Below the pieces are notes generated by a model. That model was not told the DNA's origin and did not search any database. It saw nothing but the letters and a program-made list of their open reading frames with translations. A DNA stretch of 51,598 bases from Dysgonamonadaceae bacterium (lineage in GTDB: Bacteria; Bacteroidota; Bacteroidia; Bacteroidales; Dysgonomonadaceae). The stretch spans positions 1 to 51,598 of the forward strand of contig JAISUH010000016.1 of NCBI GenBank assembly GCA_031272205.1, written 5' to 3'. Shown piece after piece: positions 27,334 to 36,793 of the stretch (position 1 is the first letter of the stretch; each line of letters begins with the position of its first letter). The position numbers and the translations under genes are program-made.

Positions 27334-30132
27334 TTACGGCGCCAATTTTTCTTTCAGGAAACGGCCGGTGTATGATTGTTCGCAAGCGGCGACATCTTCG
27401 GGACTTCCTGTGCAGACGATGTTCCCGCCCGCGTTGCCGCCTTCGGGGCCGATATCGATGATATGGTCGGCGCACTTAATGACATCCATATTGTGTTCGA
27501 TGATAACGACCGTGTGCCCGCGTTCGATGAGCGCGTTGAACGCTTTGAGCAGGGTTTTGATGTCGTGGAAGTGCAGGCCGGTAGTCGGCTCGTCGAAGAT
27601 GAACAGCGTAGGTTCGGTTTTCTCCTCTCCCAGATAGTAAGCCAGTTTCACGCGCTGGTTTTCGCCGCCCGACAGGGTGGATGACGCCTGTCCGAGTTTG
27701 ATGTAGCCCAAACCCACCTCCTGCAAGGGTTCCATGCGTTTTGCGATTTTCTTTTCGGTCGCCCCCTTTTTCGAAGCGAAAAACTCGATGCCTTGGTCGA
27801 TGGTCATTTCCAAGACGTCGTGAATGTTCATGCCGTGGTATTCCACTTCGAGCACCTCCGGTTTGAATCGTTTTCCGTGACACGATTCACATTCCAACTG
27901 CAAATCCGCCATAAACTGCATTTCCACCGTAATGGAACCTTCGCCCTTACATTCTTCACAACGGCCGCCTTCGACGTTAAACGAGAAATAGGAGGGCATG
28001 AAATTCATCTGTTTCGACAAGGGCTGGTCGGCAAAGAGTTTCCGTATTTCGTCGTAAGCCTTGATGTAAGTAACCGGGTTTGAGCGCGACGACTTCCCGA
28101 TGGGATTTTGATCGACGAACTCAATGTTTTTTATCAGTTTTAAATCGCCGCTAATGCCGCTAAACTCCGATTGTTCCAACGACGTGCCTTTGTAATGATT
28201 TTGCAGGGCTTTGTAGAAGACATCGTCCACGAGCGACGATTTGCCGCTCCCGCTCACTCCGGTAACTACGGTCATCACGTTGAGCGGAAATTTCACATCG
28301 ATGTTTTTCAGGTTGTTTTGGCGGGCGCCTTTCACCTCGATGTAGTTGTTCCATTTGCGGCGCGGCTTGGGCAGCTCAATCTTCTCCTCGCCCGTCAGGT
28401 ATTTCAGGGTGTAACTGTCCGATTCTTTCCCCAAATCGCTCACCTTGCCCTGATAAACCACTTCACCGCCCAATCGTCCCGCCTTTGGCCCGATATCGAT
28501 CATGTAATCGGCGGCACGGATAATCTCTTCGTCGTGCTCTACCACAACTACCGTATTGCCAAGCTTTTGCAATTGACGCAATACATTGATTAACAGATGT
28601 GTATCGCGCGAATGTAAGCCGATGCTCGGTTCGTCGAGAATATAAAGCGAGCCGATAAGGCTGCTCCCCAGCGACGAGACAAGGTTGATGCGCTGGCTCT
28701 CGCCACCCGACAGGGTATTGGACAATCGGTTGAGCGTCAGGTAGCCCAGTCCCACATCGAGCAAAAAGTGCAATCGGTTGCGGATTTCGGTCAACACACG
28801 TTCGGCGATGGCGCGGTCGGTCTCGTCCAAATCGAGCGCATCGAAAAAGGCAATCAGTTCCGTGATGGGCAATACCACCAAATCGCCGATGGATTTCCCT
28901 CCCACTTTTACATACAAAGCTTCGGGTTTCAAGCGTTTACCCTTGCAGACGGGGCAAGTGGTTTTCCCTCGGTAACGTGCCAGCATAACGCGGTATTGTA
29001 TCTTGTAGAGGTTTTCCTCCAGCATGCGAAAAAAATCGTTGATGCCGTACAGGCCGACGTCGTGACGTCCGTTCCACAGCAGGTCTTTCTCCTCGTCCGA
29101 CAAATCGTAATAGGCTCGATGAATGGGGAAATCAACTTTGTAAGCATTGCGGATAAATTCGTTGCGCCATTCGCTCATCTTCTCGCCTTTCCAGCACACC
29201 ACCGCTCCTTCATGCACCGAGAGGCTTTTATCGGGAACGACCAGATTTTCATCGATACCGATGACCTTGCCGAAACCTTCGCACTTGGGACAGGCGCCGA
29301 CAGGACTGTTGAAACTGAACATCAAATCGGTAGGCTCAGCAAACGTGATTCCATCGGCTTCGAAGCGGTTGGAAAACGTGAAGGTTTCCATCCCTTTTTC
29401 CGTCCAAAAACGAACCATACACTCCCCGTTCCCTTCCAAAAAAGCGGTTTCCACCGAATCGGAAAGGCGATTGATGGTGGCCTTGTCGGACGAGCTCGAA
29501 AGCCGGTCGATGACGAGTCCTATTTCGTTTTGAGAAGGCAACTCTTTCTGTGCCAACAGTTCGTCTATGCGTAAAAACTGTTCGCCGACATCCACACGCG
29601 AGAAGCCTTCCTTCATCAAGATTTCGAGTTGCTCGCGCAGCGTCCTTTTATTGCGCAAGGTAATGCCCGACATGACTGCCATGCGCGTACCATCACGGTA
29701 TTCCTGCATTTTTCGAACCACGTCGCTCACATAATGTTTTTTCACCACCGCGCCCGACACAGGCGAAACGGTTTTTCCGATGCGGGCATAAAGCAAACGC
29801 AGGTAATCATAAATTTCGGTGGACGTGCCAACGGTGGATCGCGGGTTGCGCGTATTCACTTTCTGCTCGATGGCGATGGCCGGGGGAATGCCTTTGATGT
29901 AATCGCTTTCGGGCTTGCTCATACGCCCAAGAAACTGTCGAGCATAAGCCGAAAGGCTCTCCACGTATCGGCGTTGGCCTTCGGCATAGAGCGTATCGAA
30001 CGCCAACGACGATTTTCCGGAACCGGAAAGCCCCGTAATAACGGTAAATGTGTTTCGGGGAATTTTTACGTCGATATTCTTGAGGTTATTGACGCGAGCT
30101 CCTTTTATCTCAATGAATTTTGAATCGTCCAT
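27334..30132 (-). CDS. uvrA: Excinuclease ABC subunit A
   Basis: The damage-recognition ATPase of nucleotide excision repair, 932 aa. It has two ABC modules. The first has Walker A GLSGSGKSSLAFDTL near residue 30, a zinc module CPVC...(KGKRLKPEALYV) and signature TLSGGESQRI. The second has Walker A GVSGSGKSSLVDDVF, zinc module CEEC...CESCHGKRF, signature TLSGGENQRVKLA and a Walker B ending IFDEPTTGLH. The start MDDSKFIEIKGARVNNLKNI at 30132 is set by homology and by the -7 element; the longer frame from 30255 is not used. It lies behind the feo genes on the same strand but has its own promoter. Confidence 0.97.
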   Translation of the reverse strand: MDDSKFIEIKGARVNNLKNIDVKIPRNTFTVITGLSGSGKSSLAFDTLYAEGQRRYVESLSAYARQFLGRMSKPESDYIKGIPPAIAIEQKVNTRNPRSTVGTSTEIYDYLRLLYARIGKTVSPVSGAVVKKHYVSDVVRKMQEYRDGTRMAVMSGITLRNKRTLREQLEILMKEGFSRVDVGEQFLRIDELLAQKELPSQNEIGLVIDRLSSSSDKATINRLSDSVETAFLEGNGECMVRFWTEKGMETFTFSNRFEADGITFAEPTDLMFSFNSPVGACPKCEGFGKVIGIDENLVVPDKSLSVHEGAVVCWKGEKMSEWRNEFIRNAYKVDFPIHRAYYDLSDEEKDLLWNGRHDVGLYGINDFFRMLEENLYKIQYRVMLARYRGKTTCPVCKGKRLKPEALYVKVGGKSIGDLVVLPITELIAFFDALDLDETDRAIAERVLTEIRNRLHFLLDVGLGYLTLNRLSNTLSGGESQRINLVSSLGSSLIGSLYILDEPSIGLHSRDTHLLINVLRQLQKLGNTVVVVEHDEEIIRAADYMIDIGPKAGRLGGEVVYQGKVSDLGKESDSYTLKYLTGEEKIELPKPRRKWNNYIEVKGARQNNLKNIDVKFPLNVMTVVTGVSGSGKSSLVDDVFYKALQNHYKGTSLEQSEFSGISGDLKLIKNIEFVDQNPIGKSSRSNPVTYIKAYDEIRKLFADQPLSKQMNFMPSYFSFNVEGGRCEECKGEGSITVEMQFMADLQLECESCHGKRFKPEVLEVEYHGMNIHDVLEMTIDQGIEFFASKKGATEKKIAKRMEPLQEVGLGYIKLGQASSTLSGGENQRVKLAYYLGEEKTEPTLFIFDEPTTGLHFHDIKTLLKAFNALIERGHTVVIIEHNMDVIKCADHIIDIGPEGGNAGGNIVCTGSPEDVAACEQSYTGRFLKEKLAP

Positions 30133-30152
30133 TTTCGGTTTTTTTGAACGTG

Positions 30153-30160
30153 CAAAGATA
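30153..30160 (-). promoter_or_regulatory. -7 promoter element of uvrA (TATCTTTG)
   Basis: A perfect TAnnTTTG on the minus strand, 21 nt before the start codon. Confidence 0.65.
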
Positions 30161-30214
30161 GTGATTTTCGACGAAAAAGAGAATGACTGTCCATGAATGA
30201 AAGCGTCAACCCCC

Positions 30215-30379
30215 CTACTCGCCCAACTTCCCGTTCTTCTTTGCGGGTATTTCACAACCCGAACATCCCGGACAGTGGGGTGGGTTATCTTTATTGGTAA
30301 AGAAACGACAGGCTTTCACGGCGATAATCACTGCCACCGCTATACCTGTAATGACGACTATAACAAGTTGAATATCCAT
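30215..30379 (-). CDS. FeoB-associated Cys-rich membrane protein
   Basis: A 54-residue protein starting MDIQLVIVVITGIAVAVIIA: one N-terminal membrane helix, a basic stretch, then the Cys motif CPGCSGC and a lysine-rich tail. This matches the small proteins found next to feoB in many Bacteroidota and Firmicutes. They are presumed to assist Fe(II) transport through FeoB, possibly in the place of FeoC. It is 46 bp downstream of feoAB on the same strand. The open frame extends upstream to 30463, but that would overlap the feoB end, and the N-terminal extension looks non-native. Confidence 0.85.
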   Translation of the reverse strand: MDIQLVIVVITGIAVAVIIAVKACRFFTNKDNPPHCPGCSGCEIPAKKNGKLGE

Positions 30380-30425
30380 ACTTCTGAAACATTGCCGAAG
30401 CTCAAAAAGTTCGACTTTCCGCCAT

Positions 30426-32951
30426 TTAAAACAGAAGGCCAATCTGGTGTACGACCAAGACAACCACCCATGCTAAGCATGTGGAATAAAATACGCTAAA
30501 AAGCGCCCATTTCCACGAATGGGATTCTTCTTTTATCGCCGCAATGGTGGCGGCACAGGGGAAATAAATCAATACAAAGAGAAGAAATCCAAGGGCCGTC
30601 AGCACGGTGAAAACAGAGGATCCATCGGGCCAAATTTCGGCTTTCAGCCGGTTTTGCAGGGAAACGGGGTTGTCGCTGTCGCCCGTATAAAGCACGCCCA
30701 TGGAGCTCACCACAATCTCTTTGGCGAGCATTCCCGAAAGGAGGCTTACCGATATTTTCCAGTCGAATCCGAGGGGACGCATCACCGGCTCTATAAATCG
30801 CCCTATGATGCCGATATAGGAGTTTTGCTGCTGTTCGGTATGCCGCAAATGCTCGATGCCGTCAACAAGGCTGTCACGTTCCAGAACGGTGATTTTATTT
30901 TGCCCCAACAGGGTTTCCGTCTGTGCAATTTGATCATCGAAAGCCGCATCCAATTGTTTGTTTTGAGGAAAATACCCCAAAAACCACACCACAATGGAGG
31001 CCACCAAAATAACACCCCCCATTTTTCTCAAATATTGCTGGGAACGTTCCCACATGTGCGCAAACACCGATCTCACAGTGGGCATGCGGTAGGGCGGAAG
31101 TTCCATCACAAAAGGGTTTTCTTCTTTCGGGAAAAGGTATTTGCGGAACACACGCGCCGAAATTACGGCGAGGAAAATTCCCGTAACGTACAAACCCAGC
31201 AGCACGATGCTGGCATATTTGCTGAAAAACGCGCCAATGAAGAGGATATAAACCGGCAAACGGGCGCTGCACGACATGAAGGGGAGGATGAGCATCGTGA
31301 TCATTCGGCTGCTCCGGCTTTCAATGGTACGTGTGGACATCACCGCGGGAACGTTGCACCCGAAACCCATAATAAGCGGGATGAACGATTTGCCGTGCAA
31401 TCCCATGCCGTGCATTATTTTATCCATGATGAAAGCAGCCCGCGCCATGTATCCCGAATCTTCCATAAAAGCGATAAAGGCATAGAGGATGACGATGTTG
31501 GGTAAGAAAACAATCACGCCCCCCACACCGCCGATAATGCCATCGACAATCAAATCTTTCAGCGGGCCCTCGGCCATGTACGAACGGATCAAATTGCCGA
31601 AGATCTCCACAAGACTTTCGATCCATTCCATCGGATAAGCGCCGAGGCGGAAAGTAGCTTCAAACATAATCCACATAAAAAGGAAGAACAGCGGGAAGCC
31701 GACGTATTTGTTGGTAACGATTGAATCGATGATGCGCGTTTTATCGGCTGAGTTGGTTTTTTCCGTCAAGGTCTCCTGCAAGCCGCCGGCAATGAACCCG
31801 TATCGGGCATTGGTGAACGCGGTTTCGGGATCTTCCCGCAGCAGGTTCTCGATGTATTTTTTCTCTTTTTCGCAGTGGTATAGAATCAATTCGTGTCCGG
31901 GCAAGCTTTTTACGGCTTCCACAACGTCTTTGTCGCCTTCGAGCAATTTGATGCACAAGTAGCGGACGGGCATATCGAGGGACGAAACATCAACACCCAA
32001 AAATTCACGGCTTAACTTCTCGATAGCGCGTTCCAACACCCGCCCGTAGGGAATATCGCGGTGCCGCGCTTCTTCCCGCTCTTCTTCTTCGGAAGCATGG
32101 ATGCGGATGACTTCGTCCAACAATTCGGGGATGCCCCATCCTTTTTTCCCGACGGTGGCGATAAAGGGCGTGTTGAGCATCTTGCCGAGCTCTTCGTAAT
32201 CGAACTTACGTCCGCTCTCCTGCAACTCGTCATACATGTTGAGGGCGATAACCATCGGGACTTCCAAATCGATTAATTCGGTGGTGAGATACAGGTTCCG
32301 CTCCAAAGCTGAGGCCGAAACTACGTTGATGACCACATCGGGCTTTTCGGTGAAGATGTATTTCCTGACGTACAGTTCTTCGGGCGAGTATGCCGATAAC
32401 GAATAGGTGCCGGGCAAATCGGTCAGTTTAAACGTATATCCGTTTCTTTTCAGCGTCCCTTCTTTGGAATCGACGGTAACGCCGCTGTAATTGCCTACGT
32501 GTTCGTGCGCACCCGACGCCAAATTGAAAATGGAGGTTTTGCCTGCGTTGGGATTTCCAACCAATACCACGCGGATAATTTTGGAATCGGGGGCTTCGGA
32601 TTTGGGTGTGTTGTTATTGTCATTGGATGTAACCGAGGCGTCTTTTTCGGATTCGGCGTCTATTATTTCGCCATCGGAATCGACGAACGTGTCATCGGTA
32701 TAGTTGCGACGATACGCTGTTCCCTCTTTCAGCATCGAAATCTCTATCAGGACAGCTTCGCTGCGCCGCAACGACACTTCGTAATCCATGATTCCGTATT
32801 TGATGGGATCTTTTAAGGGCGCGTTGAGGATGGATTTCACTTCCTGACCCCGTACAAATCCCATCTCCAAAATCCTTTTTCGGAAAGCACCTTGGCCGTT
32901 CACCTTAACGATATATGCCGTTTGTCCCGTTTTTAATTCAGAAAGGCGCAT
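30426..32951 (-). CDS. feoB: Ferrous iron transporter, FeoA-FeoB fusion
   Basis: A Fe(II) importer of the inner membrane, 841 aa. Residues 1-73 are a FeoA SH3-like domain (MRLSELKTGQTAYIVKVNGQ). An acidic linker at about 85-122 leads to the FeoB G domain, with G1 GNPNAGKTS (132-140), the threonine of VGNYSGVTV (about 152-160) and DLPGTYSL. The membrane part has two Gate regions, with FGCNVPAVMSTRTI and MSCSARLPVYI. Fusion of FeoA to FeoB is common in Bacteroidota. A strong AGGAGG lies 5 nt or so before the ATG, unusual for this phylum. It is 57 bp behind spt, and co-transcription is possible. Confidence 0.95.
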   Translation of the reverse strand: MRLSELKTGQTAYIVKVNGQGAFRKRILEMGFVRGQEVKSILNAPLKDPIKYGIMDYEVSLRRSEAVLIEISMLKEGTAYRRNYTDDTFVDSDGEIIDAESEKDASVTSNDNNNTPKSEAPDSKIIRVVLVGNPNAGKTSIFNLASGAHEHVGNYSGVTVDSKEGTLKRNGYTFKLTDLPGTYSLSAYSPEELYVRKYIFTEKPDVVINVVSASALERNLYLTTELIDLEVPMVIALNMYDELQESGRKFDYEELGKMLNTPFIATVGKKGWGIPELLDEVIRIHASEEEEREEARHRDIPYGRVLERAIEKLSREFLGVDVSSLDMPVRYLCIKLLEGDKDVVEAVKSLPGHELILYHCEKEKKYIENLLREDPETAFTNARYGFIAGGLQETLTEKTNSADKTRIIDSIVTNKYVGFPLFFLFMWIMFEATFRLGAYPMEWIESLVEIFGNLIRSYMAEGPLKDLIVDGIIGGVGGVIVFLPNIVILYAFIAFMEDSGYMARAAFIMDKIMHGMGLHGKSFIPLIMGFGCNVPAVMSTRTIESRSSRMITMLILPFMSCSARLPVYILFIGAFFSKYASIVLLGLYVTGIFLAVISARVFRKYLFPKEENPFVMELPPYRMPTVRSVFAHMWERSQQYLRKMGGVILVASIVVWFLGYFPQNKQLDAAFDDQIAQTETLLGQNKITVLERDSLVDGIEHLRHTEQQQNSYIGIIGRFIEPVMRPLGFDWKISVSLLSGMLAKEIVVSSMGVLYTGDSDNPVSLQNRLKAEIWPDGSSVFTVLTALGFLLFVLIYFPCAATIAAIKEESHSWKWALFSVFYSTCLAWVVVLVVHQIGLLF

Positions 32952-32956
32952 AGAAA

Positions 32957-32962
32957 AACCTC
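32957..32962 (-). promoter_or_regulatory. Strong Shine-Dalgarno of feoAB (AGGAGG)
   Basis: AGGAGG on the minus strand, a few nt ahead of the feoAB ATG. Most genes in this window have no recognisable SD, so this one stands out and supports the start at 32951. Confidence 0.6.
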
Positions 32963-33008
32963 CTTGTTTTATTTGTGAGGCCTCTTTTTTATTCTGTATA
33001 TCACATTG

Positions 33009-34208
33009 TTACTTCACCTGCAACACACCCATCTTCCGGAAGATTTTATCGATGGATTCAATGGCGTAATCCAATTGCTCTTTGGTATGCGTAGCCATCA
33101 GCGAAAAGCGGATCAGCGTGTCTTCGGAAGAGACGGCCGGAGAAACCACCGGATTGACGAAAATACCCGCTTCGAAAAGCATTTTGGTAATGGTGAACGT
33201 TTTGTCGTTATCGCGTATATAAAGCGGCACGATAGGCGTTTCGGTCGGCCCGATCTCGAACCCTTTTTCCCTGAAAGCTTTGAGCGTATATTCCGTCAGT
33301 TCCCAAAGGCGTTTCACACGCTCGGGTTCCGATTTCAAAATCTCAAGCGCCGCCAAAGCTGCCGCCGTAGCGCTCGGCGTGATGCTTGCGCTGAAAATAT
33401 TGGTGCGGGCGTTATGCCTGAGGTAGTTGATGACGGCGTAATCGCCTGCCACAAACCCTCCAATGGATGCCAAAGATTTACTGAAAGTTCCCATCACGAG
33501 ATCCACATCCTGCAACAAGCCGAAGTGGTCGCAAACGCCGCGGCCGCCGTATCGTTTGCCCAGCACGCCGAGGCCGTGCGCTTCATCCACCATAACGTTG
33601 GCGTTGTATTTTTGAGCAAGCTTCATGATACCGGGCAAGTTGGCCAAATCGCCCTCCATGCTAAACACGCCGTCCATCACAATCAGTTTTACCTTATTCG
33701 GATCGCAACGCTGCAACTGCCTTTCGAGCGAAGCCATATCGTTGTGGCGGTATTTGAATTTGGTGGAGAACGACACGCGCAAACCCTCAATGATGGAGGC
33801 ATGATTCCGTTCGTCCCAAATAATGTAATCTTCGCGACCGGTAGCACAACCCAAAACACCCTCGTTTACCATAAATCCGGTAGAAAAAACAAGCGCATCA
33901 TCTTTGTGCATAAAATTGGCCAACTTCCGCTCAAGTTCGAGGTGAATGTCCAATGTGCCGTTTAAGAAACGCGAACCGGCCATCCCCGTGCCGTATTTTT
34001 TTACGGCCTCGATGGCTGCCTCTTTCACTTTCGGGTGATTCGTCAATCCTAAATATGCATTGGAACCAAACATCAGAACTTTTTTGCCGTTAATAACGAC
34101 TTCGGTGTCCTGATCACTCTCAATGGCGCGAAAATACGGATAAATTCCCGCAGCTTTGAAGCGCTGGGGAGCATCGTATTTTGACAGTTTTTGTTTTAAA
34201 AGATTCAT
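33009..34208 (-). CDS. spt: Serine palmitoyltransferase (sphingolipid synthesis)
   Basis: A PLP enzyme of the alpha-oxoamine synthase family that condenses L-serine with an acyl-CoA to 3-keto-sphinganine (EC 2.3.1.50). The 399-aa sequence tracks the Bacteroides SPT as I remember it: KYDAPQRFKAAGIYPYFR, LMFGSNAYLGLTNHP, GSRFLNGTLDIHLELE and DGVFSMEGDLANLP. The PLP Lys is Lys244 in GTFSKSLASIGG, and the substrate-stacking His is His136 in ERNHAS. This fits SPT better than 8-amino-7-oxononanoate synthase or KBL; no bio gene is near. A -7 element lies 95 nt ahead, and feoAB follows 57 bp downstream. Confidence 0.88.
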   Translation of the reverse strand: MNLLKQKLSKYDAPQRFKAAGIYPYFRAIESDQDTEVVINGKKVLMFGSNAYLGLTNHPKVKEAAIEAVKKYGTGMAGSRFLNGTLDIHLELERKLANFMHKDDALVFSTGFMVNEGVLGCATGREDYIIWDERNHASIIEGLRVSFSTKFKYRHNDMASLERQLQRCDPNKVKLIVMDGVFSMEGDLANLPGIMKLAQKYNANVMVDEAHGLGVLGKRYGGRGVCDHFGLLQDVDLVMGTFSKSLASIGGFVAGDYAVINYLRHNARTNIFSASITPSATAAALAALEILKSEPERVKRLWELTEYTLKAFREKGFEIGPTETPIVPLYIRDNDKTFTITKMLFEAGIFVNPVVSPAVSSEDTLIRFSLMATHTKEQLDYAIESIDKIFRKMGVLQVK

Positions 34209-34302
34209 TCAAAAAAATATGACGATTCGATTGGCATTATACTGCAATGAGGTAAGCCAATACATATTTTATTCGTTCCGATTCTTATTTAAAATCAGCT
34301 TG

Positions 34303-34310
34303 CAAAGATA
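34303..34310 (-). promoter_or_regulatory. -7 promoter element of spt (TATCTTTG)
   Basis: A perfect TAnnTTTG on the minus strand; the leader to the ATG at 34208 is about 85-90 nt. Confidence 0.6.
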
Positions 34311-34439
34311 ACAATATTATTTTTATTCAGACCGATTTTGCGCTTTTATCTTCAAATATGCACCTCTAAACAAAACATTTTCCTGCTACAAACGTTTAAT
34401 TTCCGTACATTCATTGACCAACTATTTAAACCTAAGATT

Positions 34440-34928
34440 ATGGTTAGTAAAAATTTAGAAACAGCGATAAACAATCAGATCAATGCCGAATTTTGGTCGG
34501 CTTACCTTTATTTGTCCATGTCGGTTCATTTCGCCAACAAAGGCTTGTCGGGCTTAGCCAATTGGTTTAAGGTGCAGTTCGAAGAAGAGCAGGAACATGC
34601 CATAAAGTTCATGAATTACCTGATTGAGAGGGGAAACAAGGTGGAGTTGAAACCCGTCGAGAAAGTTCCAACTTCGTGGGATTCTGCTCTTGCGGCTTTC
34701 CAAGACACGCTCGAACACGAAAAAGTGGTTACGGGACTGATTCACAATTTGGTGAAAATTGCCCGCGAAGAAAACGATTACGCCACCGAGAATGTGCTGC
34801 AATGGTTTGTCAACGAGCAGGTTGAGGAAGAAGGAACTGCGCAGGGTATTGTTGAAAAACTCAAACTCATCGGGAGCAATACCTTCGGCATCTATACAAT
34901 AGATAAAGAACTCGGACAGCGTTCTTAG
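34440..34928 (+). CDS. ftnA: Ferritin (non-heme iron storage)
   Basis: A 162-aa four-helix-bundle ferritin that oxidises Fe(II) and stores the mineral core in a 24-mer. Ferroxidase-centre residues are visible: Glu in NNQINAEFWSAYLYLSMS, Glu-x-x-His in EEEQEHAIKFMNYL, the Glu of LEHEKVVTGLIHNLVK, and Gln/Glu of WFVNEQVEEEGTAQ. The frame is open from a TTG at 34338, but the ATG at 34440 gives the standard N-terminus MVSKNLETAINNQ. It is divergent from spt and followed 24 bp later by a small membrane-protein gene. Confidence 0.95.
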   Translation: MVSKNLETAINNQINAEFWSAYLYLSMSVHFANKGLSGLANWFKVQFEEEQEHAIKFMNYLIERGNKVELKPVEKVPTSWDSALAAFQDTLEHEKVVTGLIHNLVKIAREENDYATENVLQWFVNEQVEEEGTAQGIVEKLKLIGSNTFGIYTIDKELGQRS

Positions 34929-34952
34929 GACGACGAAAGCCACGGCTGTCGG

Positions 34953-35255
34953 ATGAAAAATAAATACAAAAAACTGGGTTTGTGCCTGTTGCTCGATGCG
35001 GTGGGGATGGTTTCGCTGTCGGCTCCGGTTATCGGCGAGATATTGGATGTGATTTGGGCGCCCATTGCCGCTTCCATCAGCTACAAGATGTTTGGCGACA
35101 AGCGCGGAAAATATACTTCCGTAATTACCTTCATCGAGGAATTGCTGCCGGTTACCGATGTATTGCCGACCTTTACCATTTTTTGCATCCTGTTTGATTT
35201 TATCGGGCTCGGCAAGAAAAAAACCGAAGTGTTTGCCGATGCCGAATACGTATAA
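34953..35255 (+). CDS. Small membrane protein of unknown function
   Basis: A 100-aa protein with about three hydrophobic segments (GLCLLLDAVGMVSLSAPVIG, VIWAPIAASISYKMF, LPTFTIFCILFDFIG), a short basic N-terminus and a charged C-terminus. Similar small proteins occur beside ferritin-like or housekeeping genes in Bacteroidota; I know no function. The 24-bp gap after ftnA suggests one transcript, and a role in iron storage would be speculation. Confidence 0.65.
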   Translation: MKNKYKKLGLCLLLDAVGMVSLSAPVIGEILDVIWAPIAASISYKMFGDKRGKYTSVITFIEELLPVTDVLPTFTIFCILFDFIGLGKKKTEVFADAEYV

Positions 35256-35270
35256 GATTGACATTACGCG

Positions 35271-35297
35271 GCTTTTGAGACAGCCTCGCCGTTTTTT
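35271..35297 (+). terminator. GGCT-TTTGAGAC-AGCC hairpin and T-run
   Basis: A small hairpin ends in CCGTTTTTTTC, between the ferritin unit and the convergent rlmD. The core GCTTTTGAGACAGCC (35271-35285) recurs at 47313, 50586 and 50761 in this window. Confidence 0.6.
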
Positions 35298-35302
35298 TCA
35301 CC

Positions 35303-36712
35303 TCATCTTTTTTCTAACAGCGCCACGTTTTCCACATGATGCGTGTGCGGGAACATATCCACAGGCTGAACGCGCACAACGCGATATTTCACATCAAGCA
35401 GACTTAAATCGCGAGCTTGGGTAGCCGGATTGCAGCTCACATAAACAACACGTTTCGGTTCGGCAAGGAGGATGGCCTCGATCACGTCGTCGTGCATTCC
35501 CGCGCGGGGCGGATCGGTAATGACCACGTCGGGACGGCCGTGTTTTTCGATAAAGTCGGCAGTCAGCACATCTTTCATATCTCCCGCGAAAAACAGCGTG
35601 TTACCGATATTGTTGATTCGGGAATTTTCTTTCGCATCTTCAATCGCGTCCTCCACATATTCGATCCCGATGACTTTTTGGGCTTGTGCCGCAACGAAAT
35701 TAGCAATTGTCCCCGTTCCGGTGTAAAGGTCGTAAACCCATTCCTCGCCCGATAATTGGGCAAAATCCCGCACTGTTTTATACAGATTATGCGCCTGACG
35801 GCTGTTGGTTTGATAAAAAGATTTTGGCCCGATTTTGAAACGCAAACCATCCATTTCTTCAAAAATAAAATCGCGCCCTGCCCATGTCAGCACCTCCTGA
35901 TCGGTAATCGTGTCGTTTGCCTTTCCATTAATGATGTACAAAAGAGCCGTAATTTGGGGAAATTTCTCGGCAATGAACGCCAACAGCTTTTCTCTTTTTT
36001 CTTTTTCCTCGCGAAAAAAAACCACGGTAAGCATGACCTCTCCTGTCGAGGAAGTACGGACGATTAAGGTTCGCATCAATCCTTCCTGATTACGGAGATC
36101 GAAAAAAGGGTAATCGTTTTGGATGCAAAATTCGCGGACGGCATTGCGAATCCGGTTCGAGATATCGTCTTGCAGCCAGCATTTCCGGATATCCAACACT
36201 TTATCGAACATGCCGGGGATGTGAAAACCCAGCGCGTTCATATTGTCGAATGAGGTTCCGCTGTTGATTTCTTGCTCGGTCAGCCAACGTTTGTTGGAGA
36301 AGGTAAATTCGAGTTTATTGCGGTAAAAGGTCGTTTCGGGGGCGCCCAATATCGGAGATATGTCCGGCAACTCAATTTTTCCGATGCGGGAGAGATGATC
36401 GAAAACCTGTTTTTGCTTGTAACGCAATTGTTCTTCATAAGGCAAAATTTGCCACTTGCAGCCGCCGCAAACGCCAAAATGTTCGCAAAAAGCCTCCTCC
36501 CTTTGGGGAGCAAAGGAATGAAAGGCGATGACTTTTCCCTCGGCATAACTGTTTTTCTTGCGCGTAAGTTGTATATCCACCACATCGCCGGGGACAGTAT
36601 AGGGCACAAACACGGCCAATCCGTCAATTTTGGCGAGGGCCTTCCCTTCAGCAGCCACATCGGTAATTGTAACCGATTCCAAGACCGGTAGCGGTTTTTT
36701 CTTTTTCGACAT
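35303..36712 (-). CDS. rlmD: 23S rRNA (uracil-C5)-methyltransferase, RlmD/RumA type
   Basis: A SAM-dependent m5U methyltransferase of 23S rRNA (position 1939 in E. coli numbering for RlmD). The 469-aa protein has an N-terminal TRAM domain (about 10-65). A [4Fe-4S] cluster motif follows, CEHFGVCGGCKW, with the fourth Cys further on. The SAM motif is WVYDLYTGTGTIANF, then DPPRAGMHDD, and the catalytic Cys is in YVSCNPATQARD. Bacteroidota paralogues of this family exist, so the exact target base is inferred. A perfect -7 element lies 20 nt upstream. Confidence 0.9.
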   Translation of the reverse strand: MSKKKKPLPVLESVTITDVAAEGKALAKIDGLAVFVPYTVPGDVVDIQLTRKKNSYAEGKVIAFHSFAPQREEAFCEHFGVCGGCKWQILPYEEQLRYKQKQVFDHLSRIGKIELPDISPILGAPETTFYRNKLEFTFSNKRWLTEQEINSGTSFDNMNALGFHIPGMFDKVLDIRKCWLQDDISNRIRNAVREFCIQNDYPFFDLRNQEGLMRTLIVRTSSTGEVMLTVVFFREEKEKREKLLAFIAEKFPQITALLYIINGKANDTITDQEVLTWAGRDFIFEEMDGLRFKIGPKSFYQTNSRQAHNLYKTVRDFAQLSGEEWVYDLYTGTGTIANFVAAQAQKVIGIEYVEDAIEDAKENSRINNIGNTLFFAGDMKDVLTADFIEKHGRPDVVITDPPRAGMHDDVIEAILLAEPKRVVYVSCNPATQARDLSLLDVKYRVVRVQPVDMFPHTHHVENVALLEKR

Positions 36713-36732
36713 TGATTTTTAATTTGAGGTCG

Positions 36733-36740
36733 CAAAGATA
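36733..36740 (-). promoter_or_regulatory. -7 promoter element of rlmD (TATCTTTG)
   Basis: A perfect TAnnTTTG on the minus strand, 20 nt before the ATG. Confidence 0.65.
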
Positions 36741-36793
36741 CGAAAAAAGGGGCAAGCTCAGAACAGGATACAAACCCTGTTTATTCGGAGAAG

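Noticed and set aside
33009-34208. 8-amino-7-oxononanoate synthase (bioF) or KBL
   Set aside because: The sequence follows the Bacteroides serine palmitoyltransferase throughout, and no biotin or threonine-degradation gene is near.
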